Shown here piece after piece: positions 58,609 through 64,000 of a stretch of 64,000 nt of DNA. The stretch comes from DASQFI01 sp035633215 (GTDB lineage Bacteria; Acidobacteriota; Vicinamibacteria; Vicinamibacterales; SCN-69-37): NCBI GenBank assembly GCA_035633215.1, contig DASQFI010000059.1, positions 124,001 through 188,000 on the forward strand, in the 5' to 3' direction. The translations under genes were made by a program, and so were the position numbers. The notes beneath the pieces were generated by a model that did no database searches, was not told where the DNA came from, and saw only the letters and a program-made list of their open reading frames with translations. The first letter of the stretch is position 1, and the number at the start of each line of letters is the position of its first letter.

Positions 58609-59358
58609 ATGCATCCCGCTCTGACGCGCCTCGACCACCGTCCCTGGCCGCTGCCGGCGGCGCCCTGGCGCTGGCGTCAGGTGTGGCACGACCTCCTGTT
58701 TATTCACTGGCCGGTCCCGGCGGCGGTGGTGAGACCGCTCGTCCCTGAATCGTTGTCGATCGACGAGCGCGGCGGATCGGCGTGGCTGAGCCTCGTCCCT
58801 TTTCACATGAGTGACGTGACGCTGCGCGGTCTGCCGGCGCTGCCGTGGCTGTCGAAGTTCGCCGAGATGAACCTGCGCACGTACGTCACGCTCGAGAACA
58901 AGCCGGGCGTCTGGTTCCTGCGGATGGACGCGGCGCGCGCGCTTGCCGTGTGGACCGCACGGCTCGGGCTGGGGCTTCCGTACGTCTGGAGCTCGATGCG
59001 GGTGGTGCCGGACGGCGAGCGCGTGCGCTATCGATCCGAGCGAGGTCACGCGGTGTTCGAGGCGCGCTATGGCCCGACGGGTGCACCTGTCGAGCCGGCG
59101 CGCGAATCACTCGAAGCGTTTCTCACCGAGCGGTACTGCCTGTATACGGTGATGGCGGGCCGGCTCGCGCGCATGGAGATTCATCACGCGCCGTGGCCGC
59201 TCCAGCCAGCGGATGCGACAGTGACGACCAACTCGATTCCGGCCAGTTTGGATCTGCCGGGACCGATCGGCCAGCCGCTCATGCAGTTCTCACGGCGCCA
59301 GGACGTCGTCGGCTGGGGGCCGTGGCGTATACTGCCGCGCTCTGGAGCTTCCTGCTGA
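58609..59358 (+). CDS. DUF2071 (YqjF-like) family protein
   Basis: 249 aa. WRQVWHDLLFIHWPVPAAVV, LVPESLSIDERGGSAWLSLV and EMNLRTYVTLENKPGVWFLR are the family signature; the acetoacetate-decarboxylase-like fold is expected. The end QFSRRQDVVGWGPWRI contains the conserved SRRQDV. No enzymatic function is established for YqjF homologues; the barrel could bind a small ligand. It begins 29 bp after the propeller gene and the next gene starts 6 bp after its stop, so it probably belongs to the same transcript as the DinB gene. Confidence 0.85.
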   Translation: MHPALTRLDHRPWPLPAAPWRWRQVWHDLLFIHWPVPAAVVRPLVPESLSIDERGGSAWLSLVPFHMSDVTLRGLPALPWLSKFAEMNLRTYVTLENKPGVWFLRMDAARALAVWTARLGLGLPYVWSSMRVVPDGERVRYRSERGHAVFEARYGPTGAPVEPARESLEAFLTERYCLYTVMAGRLARMEIHHAPWPLQPADATVTTNSIPASLDLPGPIGQPLMQFSRRQDVVGWGPWRILPRSGASC

Positions 59359-59364
59359 TTGGCC

Positions 59365-59868
59365 ATGGCATCCACCCTTCTCGACGAGGCGCTCGAAGGA
59401 TGGCGGTACACGCGCGAAGGCGTGATCGCGGAATTCGAGAATTTTCCTGCGGACTCACTCGACTTCCGGCCGGCGCCGCAGATGCGATCGCTCTCCGAGC
59501 TCGCCTGGCACATCGTCGAGTCGGGCGCGATGATGGCCGGCGAGCTCAGCCGGCCGGACGGCAATTTCCGGCGCCAGCCCTATCCTGAGTTTCTGCGCGA
59601 GTATTCCCGCGATTTCGGCCGGCCGACGACTAAAGACGAGCTGATCGCGCTGCTACGCCAGTCCCACGAGGACGGAGAGGCCAGGCTGAAGAATGCGGGT
59701 GAGCTCTTGATGCTGCAGACCATTATCCAGTTCAATGGGGTACCGGCCACGCGGCTGTCATGGATGAGCCATGGCGTCGCTCACGAGGAATACCATCGCG
59801 GCCAACTGGCGATGTGCGCGCGACTGCTCGGGCTCGTGCCCGCGCTGACGCAGTTGATCGAGGGGTAA
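59365..59868 (+). CDS. DinB family protein
   Basis: 167 aa. Four-helix DinB fold with LSELAWHIVESGAMMAGELS and MSHGVAHEEYHRGQLAMCAR; the His residues of AWHIV and AHEEYH form the usual three-His metal site. DinB-fold proteins include bacillithiol or mycothiol S-transferases and the N-terminal domain of EgtB. The neighbouring egtB-egtD genes make a thiol-linked role possible but unproven. The start is ATG 59365, with a TTG two codons earlier as alternative. Its stop codon directly precedes a long palindrome. Confidence 0.82.
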   Translation: MASTLLDEALEGWRYTREGVIAEFENFPADSLDFRPAPQMRSLSELAWHIVESGAMMAGELSRPDGNFRRQPYPEFLREYSRDFGRPTTKDELIALLRQSHEDGEARLKNAGELLMLQTIIQFNGVPATRLSWMSHGVAHEEYHRGQLAMCARLLGLVPALTQLIEG

Positions 59869-59965
59869 GGGGACGGGAGTCAACTGTGGAAAACTCCAGG
59901 GACTTCGCCATGCATGCAACTAAGGACCATGTCCCTGGAGTTTTCCACAGTTGACTCCCGTCCCC
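59869..59965. repeat. Palindromic element, GGGGACGGGAGT family, locus 2 (perfect 35-bp arms)
   Basis: Positions 59869-59903 and 59931-59965 are exact complements over 35 bp, beginning GGGGACGGGAGTCAACTG, around a 27-nt loop. The outer sequence matches the element at 40558-40661. It starts at the base after the DinB stop and contains the likely egtB start codon in its right arm. Such a perfect stem indicates recent mobility or gene conversion. Confidence 0.88.
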
Positions 59966-61297
59966 TCCACGGCACTCGATCGGCAGCACCTAATCGACTG
60001 GTACACGCGGAATCGGGTGCGGTCGAAGGCGCTGTTCGATCTGGTCGCTGACACGGCGTACTACACCCGGCCGATCGCCCTGCGGCATCCGCTCGTCTTC
60101 TACGAAGGCCACCTCCCCGGATTCAGCTTCAACACGCTCGTCAAGCGCGGACTGGGCCAGCCGAGTATCGACCCGCGTCTCGAGACCCTCTTCTCCCGCG
60201 GAATCGATCCTCACGAATCGGATGCGGCCGGGAGCCGTGACGATCGCGGTCTGTGGCCGACGCGCGCGGCGGTTCAGGATTTCGCGAACGAGGCTGACCG
60301 CCGCGTGCTCGCGGCGCTTGCGCACGAGGATCTCGAACGTCCAGGTCATCCCCTTCTCGATCGCGCCGAAGCGGCGTTCGCCATCCTCGAGCACGAGGCG
60401 ATGCATCAGGAAACGCTGCTCTACATGTGGCATCGTCTCCCGCTCGATCAGAAGCGCACACCGCAGGGCTACTCGCCGCGCATCCAGGGCGCGCCGCCCG
60501 CGCGCGAGTGGATCGACCTTCCGGCCGGCCGTGCGACGTTGGGCGTCGATCCTGGCGCCGCGGCGTTTGCGTGGGACAACGAACGGCCGGCGCGCACGGT
60601 CACCGTGCCGGCGTTCGCGATCGAGCGACACAACGTCACGAACGCGGACTTCCTCGAGTTCGTCGACGCTGGCGGGTACGCGGAGCCCGCCTGGTGGCGG
60701 CCCGAGGATTGGGCGTGGCTCGCCACCGACAACGTTCGCCATCCCCTGTTCTGGGAACGGCACGACGGGCAGTGGTTCTGGCGCGGCATGTTCGATCTGA
60801 TTCCGCTGCCGGCCTCCTGGCCGGTCTACGTCAGTTGGGCGGAGGCCGCGGCGTTCTGCCGCTGGCGCGGCATGCGACTGCCATCCGAATCCGAATTCCA
60901 GCGCGCCGCGTACGGCACGTCGACGGCATCGGCGCGACCCCACCCGTGGGGAGACGCCCCGCCCACCGCCGAGCACGGCATCTTCGACTTTTCCGCGTGG
61001 GATCCGCATCCGGCCGGATCGCATCCCGCCGGACGCAGCGCGTGGGGCGTCGACGATCTCGTCGGCAATGGCTGGGAGTGGACCGGCAGCGTCTTCGAGC
61101 CGTTCCCGGGATTCGTCCCGATTCCGTCGTATCCCGAGTACTCGGCGGATTTCTTCGACGGCGAGCACTTCGTCATGAAGGGCGCGTCGCCGGCGACGGC
61201 GCGCGAGCTGCTGCGGCCGACGTTCCGTAACTGGTTTCGCGCGCGCTACCCATACGTCTACGCGACCTTTCGTGGCGTGAAAGATCGCGAGCGCTAG
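59951..61297 (+). CDS. egtB: Ergothioneine biosynthesis non-haem iron sulfoxide synthase EgtB
   Basis: 448 aa. It couples hercynine to a thiol using O2 and Fe(II). The N-terminal DinB-like domain has YEGHLPGFSF and LEHEAMHQETLLYM, giving the third His and the HxxxH pair of the iron site. The FGE-sulfatase-like domain has WIDLPAGRATLG, ERHNVTNADFLEFVDAGGY, YVSWAEAAAFCRWRGMRLPS, GNGWEWTGSVFEPFPGF and RPTFRNWFRARYPYVYATFRG, all typical of EgtB. The likely TTG start lies in a palindrome. egtD follows by 1 bp. No egtA or egtC is nearby, so direct use of cysteine, as in the Chloracidobacterium enzyme, is plausible. SenA (selenoneine) is the main alternative, but senB/senC are absent here. Confidence 0.88.
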   Translation: MTPVPSTALDRQHLIDWYTRNRVRSKALFDLVADTAYYTRPIALRHPLVFYEGHLPGFSFNTLVKRGLGQPSIDPRLETLFSRGIDPHESDAAGSRDDRGLWPTRAAVQDFANEADRRVLAALAHEDLERPGHPLLDRAEAAFAILEHEAMHQETLLYMWHRLPLDQKRTPQGYSPRIQGAPPAREWIDLPAGRATLGVDPGAAAFAWDNERPARTVTVPAFAIERHNVTNADFLEFVDAGGYAEPAWWRPEDWAWLATDNVRHPLFWERHDGQWFWRGMFDLIPLPASWPVYVSWAEAAAFCRWRGMRLPSESEFQRAAYGTSTASARPHPWGDAPPTAEHGIFDFSAWDPHPAGSHPAGRSAWGVDDLVGNGWEWTGSVFEPFPGFVPIPSYPEYSADFFDGEHFVMKGASPATARELLRPTFRNWFRARYPYVYATFRGVKDRER

Positions 61298-61298
61298 C

Positions 61299-62330
61299 GT
61301 GGTGCGGGCCGCCAGCGCCGCCGTGTCTCTCCGCGCGTCCGATCCGGAGCGATCCGCGAGTCGATTCGCGGCGGATGTGGCGTTCTACCTGAACCAGACG
61401 CCCCGCCAGCTTCCGTCGCGCTATCTCTACGACGCGCTCGGCTCGTCGCTCTTCGACGCCATCTGCCACCTGCCCTGGTACCGGATCACCCGCGCGGAGA
61501 CCGGCATGCTCGCGCGCCATGGGAGCGACATCCTCGCCGCCGTCCACCCGCTGGCGCGCATCGTCGAGCTGGGCTCGGGTAACGGAGAGAAGCTGGCGGT
61601 CCTGCTCGAAACGCGGCGGCGAACCCGAACGCCGCTCCAGGTGCATCTCGTCGATCTCTCGCGTGCGGCGCTCGAGACCGCGGCACATGCAGTGGGCGCC
61701 TTCCCCGGCGTGACGGTCGTCGCGCACCACGCGACGTACGAGGACGGACTCGACGCCGCCGTGCGCTCCGCGCAGACGGGCAGTCAGGGCGCAGGCTCAC
61801 CGAAGCGCGTCGCGCGAAGGCGGACCCTGGCGCTGTTCCTCGGATCGAACATCGGCAACTTCGATCCGCCCGCGGCGGAGGCCCTGCTGCGGCAAGTCGC
61901 GGCCTCGCTCGCGCCTGCCGATGCGTTTCTCCTCGGCGCGGACCTGGTCAAGCCGGAGCGCGATCTGCTGCTGGCCTATGACGATCCGCTCGGGGTGACC
62001 GCCGCCTTCAACATGAACCTGCTCGTTCGCATCAATCGCGAGCTCGGCGCGGATTTCGACATCGGCAGCTTCCGGCATCGGGCGGTGTGGAACGCGGCAC
62101 GATCGCGCGTCGAAATGCACCTTGTGAGCCTGCGGCCGCAGCGCGTTCGCGTCCCGGCCGCCGGCGTCGATCTCACGCTCCGCGCGGGCGAGACCATCTG
62201 GACGGAAAGCTCGTACAAGTACCGCGCGCCCGAAGTCCTCCGCACGCTCGAACGCTGCGGGTTCCGTCGCCGCGTGCAGTGGGTGGACGACGACGCGAGG
62301 TTCGCGGTCACGCTGGTGGACAGGGCTTGA
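61299..62330 (+). CDS. egtD: L-histidine N-alpha-methyltransferase EgtD
   Basis: 343 aa from GTG 61299, one base after the egtB stop. It trimethylates histidine to hercynine with SAM, the first step of ergothioneine synthesis. LPSRYLYDALGSSLFDAICH and LPWYRITRAE are the EgtD N-terminal signature. IVELGSGNGEKLAVLLE is the SAM motif. LFLGSNIGNFDPPAAEALLR and DLVKPERDLLLAYDDPLGVT, then NLLVRINRELGADFD, RVEMHLVSL and IWTESSYKYRAPEV complete the family pattern, including the residues near the histidine site. Length is the family norm. Overlap and order with egtB make a two-gene operon. Confidence 0.92.
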   Translation: MVRAASAAVSLRASDPERSASRFAADVAFYLNQTPRQLPSRYLYDALGSSLFDAICHLPWYRITRAETGMLARHGSDILAAVHPLARIVELGSGNGEKLAVLLETRRRTRTPLQVHLVDLSRAALETAAHAVGAFPGVTVVAHHATYEDGLDAAVRSAQTGSQGAGSPKRVARRRTLALFLGSNIGNFDPPAAEALLRQVAASLAPADAFLLGADLVKPERDLLLAYDDPLGVTAAFNMNLLVRINRELGADFDIGSFRHRAVWNAARSRVEMHLVSLRPQRVRVPAAGVDLTLRAGETIWTESSYKYRAPEVLRTLERCGFRRRVQWVDDDARFAVTLVDRA

Positions 62331-62373
62331 AGAAACTTAGAACTGAGATCGATCCCTCAATCGATCGATTCTT
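62331..62373. repeat. Short intergenic repeat, TTAGAACTGAGA/ATCGATCG type
   Basis: TTAGAACTGAGA matches the unit at 34870, followed by ATCGATCCCTCAATCGATCGATTC, which combines the GATCGAT unit seen at 22.4-22.6 kb. GATCGAT and ATCGATC can pair. It fills the gap between the convergent egtD and permease genes and ends in CTTTTAG. Confidence 0.55.
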
Positions 62374-63897
62374 TTAGCGGGTTTTCAGGAATTCGCTCGC
62401 CACCACTTTCGGATCCTTGCGATCGACGTCGACGGCGCGGTTCATCGCGCGCATGTCGCGTTCCGAGATCCGGCCGGCCAGCCGTTTGAGCGCGCGGCCG
62501 ATTTCGTCGTGTTGCAGAAGGGCGGCGGTCCGGACGACGGGCACGGCGTCGTACGGCGGAAAGTAGCGGAGTGTGTCGTCGAGTCTGGCCAGATCGAGCG
62601 CGTCGATGAGCGCGCTCGTCGCATCGCCCGCGATCACGTCGACTTGCTGCGACGCGAGCGCCTTGTAGATCAGCGACAAGTCCATCGCGCGCGGCGGAGA
62701 CGCGAACGTCAGTCCGTACGTCTTCACCAACCCCGGATAGCCGTCGGCGCGCTGCAGGAATTCGTACCCGAATCCTGGCGTCCAGCCGGCCGCGACGCGG
62801 CGCAGATCCTCAATTGAGTGCAGGTTGTGTGCCCGCGCGTCGGCGCCGCGAACCAGGATGGCGAACGTGTTGTCGAAGCCCAGACGCTCGCCGGCCGTGA
62901 GGCCCGCGGCCGCGTAGCGCTGCCGGGCCAGATGGAGCGCCTCGACCGGATCGTGCGGCACCGTCTCGTGGAAGACCGCGGTGACGGCAGTACCCGTGTA
63001 CTCGACGTACAGGTCGATGTCTCCGGATCGGACCGCGCGGTCGCAAATAAACGTGCCGCCGAGGTTGAGTTTCCGGTTCACCGCCACGCCTTCGCGCTCG
63101 AGCGCCTGGGCGAGGACCTCGCCGAGGATGATCTGTTCGGTGAAGTTTTTCGAGCCGACAGTCACGACCGTCCGGCGGCCCTGCGCGACTGCGGGCCAGA
63201 TGAGCGCGACGGCCAGGACGAGCGCGGTCGCGCCGAGCCCGGCCATCACGCCGGCTCGAGGCCGGCCGGAACGAAGCAGTCGTTCGAGGCCCGCGAGCCC
63301 GCCATCGACGATCAGCGCGAGCACGGCCGCCGGCACCGCCCCCGCCAGAATCATCGTCGTATCGACCATCGACAAACCGCGGAAGATGTACTCGCCAAGG
63401 CCGCCGGCGCCGATCGCCGCGGCGATCGTCGCGGTCCCGACGCCGACGACGGCCGCGACACGTACGCCGGCAACAATCGACGGCAACGCAAGCGGCAGCT
63501 CGACCATGAGCAGGAGTTGTCGCGGCGTCATGCCCATCGCCACGCCCGCTTCGAGGACGGCACGATCGAGACTCCGGAGGCCGGCGACGGTCGTCCGGAC
63601 CACCGGCAAGAGCGCGTAGAGCGTGAGCGTGACGAGCGCGGTCCGGGGCCCGACACCTCCGATGAACGGGAGCGGCAGCAGGAAGCCGAACAGCGCGAGA
63701 CTGGGAATCGTCTGGGCGACGTTGGCGAGCGCAAGCAGCGGGCGCCCGATCGCCGGGCGCCGCGCCGCCAGAATGCCCGCGGGCAGGCCGAGCGCCGTGG
63801 CCACGCTCGTCGAGAACACGACGAGTACAAGATGTTGCCGGACGAGCTGCATCAGCTCGCCGGCATGGCTGTGCCAGAACTGGAGCAGTGCCGTCAC
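62374..63897 (-). CDS. Fused ABC permease/substrate-binding protein, OpuC/EgtU type
   Basis: 507 aa from GTG 63897, which overlaps the upstream ATPase stop in GTGA. Residues about 1-190 are a BPD permease with TM helices and the EAA loop AGVAMGMTPRQLLLMVELPLALP. A further TM segment at about 215-235 anchors a periplasmic OpuAC-type domain beginning VVTVGSKNFTEQIILGEVLA, with LYVEYTGTAVTA, TPGFGYEFLQRADGYPGL and DVIAGDATSALIDAL. This permease-binding-protein fusion is the architecture of glycine-betaine/choline systems and of the ergothioneine importer EgtU. Convergence with egtBD favours ergothioneine. The start at 63960 used by a longer frame overlaps the ATPase and is rejected. Confidence 0.88.
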   Translation of the reverse strand: MTALLQFWHSHAGELMQLVRQHLVLVVFSTSVATALGLPAGILAARRPAIGRPLLALANVAQTIPSLALFGFLLPLPFIGGVGPRTALVTLTLYALLPVVRTTVAGLRSLDRAVLEAGVAMGMTPRQLLLMVELPLALPSIVAGVRVAAVVGVGTATIAAAIGAGGLGEYIFRGLSMVDTTMILAGAVPAAVLALIVDGGLAGLERLLRSGRPRAGVMAGLGATALVLAVALIWPAVAQGRRTVVTVGSKNFTEQIILGEVLAQALEREGVAVNRKLNLGGTFICDRAVRSGDIDLYVEYTGTAVTAVFHETVPHDPVEALHLARQRYAAAGLTAGERLGFDNTFAILVRGADARAHNLHSIEDLRRVAAGWTPGFGYEFLQRADGYPGLVKTYGLTFASPPRAMDLSLIYKALASQQVDVIAGDATSALIDALDLARLDDTLRYFPPYDAVPVVRTAALLQHDEIGRALKRLAGRISERDMRAMNRAVDVDRKDPKVVASEFLKTR

Positions 63898-64000
63898 GGC
63901 CGGCGCGACTCCTCCGCCGCGCCTGACGGTGCAGCCGCGCGTCCATTCGGCAAGGCCCATACGGTTTCCAGGAATCTGCGCACGCGCGGATCCTGCGACG
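63894..64000 (-). CDS. C-terminal end of an ABC transporter ATPase (OpuCA/EgtV type), partial
   Basis: Entering from the right edge, the minus-strand frame reads SQDPRVRRFLETVWALPNGR and ends at TGA 63894-63896. The DPxVRxFL pattern near the C-terminus is typical of OpuCA-like ATPases. The stop overlaps the GTG start of the fused permease by 4 bp, so the two are one operon. Most of the gene lies outside the window. Confidence 0.7.
   Translation of the reverse strand, partial: SQDPRVRRFLETVWALPNGRAAAPSGAAEESRRP

Noticed and set aside
63898..63960. Longer start (63960) for the fused permease/binding protein
   Set aside because: It overlaps the C-terminus of the upstream ATPase. The GTG at 63897 overlaps that stop by 4 bp and gives a sensible N-terminus.

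Overview
The window is high-GC DNA (about two thirds G+C by eye) from a soil-type Acidobacteriota, most likely the Vicinamibacteria branch. This is inferred from family content: five long FtsX/MacB permeases without ATPases (the acidobacterial 'ADOP' type), two of them coupled to PadR regulators; a VWFA-related acidobacterial secreted protein; two very large TonB-dependent receptors with N-terminal carboxypeptidase-like domains; Tat-exported class-V aminotransferase-like proteins; and a multihaem cytochrome with HEAT-like repeats. No rRNA, tRNA, CRISPR array or prophage was seen.

Layout. 1-6 kb: end of an upstream gene, VWFA-related protein, secreted PLP protein, S9 peptidase. 6-11.3 kb: two hybrid histidine kinases. 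11.4-19.2 kb: three ADOP permeases. 19.2-21.4 kb: decayed mobile DNA, namely a truncated IS1-family transposase gene interrupted by a 972-bp transposase-less cassette (terminal inverted repeats, 8-bp target duplication) that carries a lipoprotein gene. 21.5-24 kb: branched-chain aminotransferase, LEA14-like lipoprotein, methyltransferase. 24-27 kb: ADOP-PadR pair with a likely PadR operator. 27.07-27.69 kb: a non-coding element bounded by ~55-bp inverted repeats. 27.7-34.9 kb: Tat PLP protein, SRPBCC protein, TonB receptor, octahaem cytochrome. 35-40.6 kb: overlapping operon of PLP decarboxylase, alpha/beta hydrolase and membrane spermidine-synthase-like/TPR protein. 40.7-46.2 kb: second TonB receptor diverging from a phosphoesterase and a CotH-like protein. 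46.2-55.2 kb: two small PilZ-like genes with sigma-54-type promoters, a second ADOP-PadR pair, and several conserved uncharacterised or lightly characterised proteins. 55.2-59.9 kb: two secreted beta-propeller proteins, DUF2071 and DinB proteins. 59.9-64 kb: ergothioneine synthesis genes egtB-egtD converging on a fused permease/binding protein of the OpuC/EgtU type, whose ATPase partner is cut by the window end.

Themes. (i) Many intergenic gaps hold palindromic or simple-sequence hairpins of several families, some supplying stop codons, start codons or N-terminal residues of neighbouring genes. (ii) The egtBD/EgtUV-like arrangement suggests that ergothioneine synthesis and transport sit side by side. 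(iii) The IS1-derived cassette and the 27-kb nested inverted-repeat element are the best candidates for undescribed mobile DNA. All functional calls come from reading the sequence and recalling families; no database search was possible.
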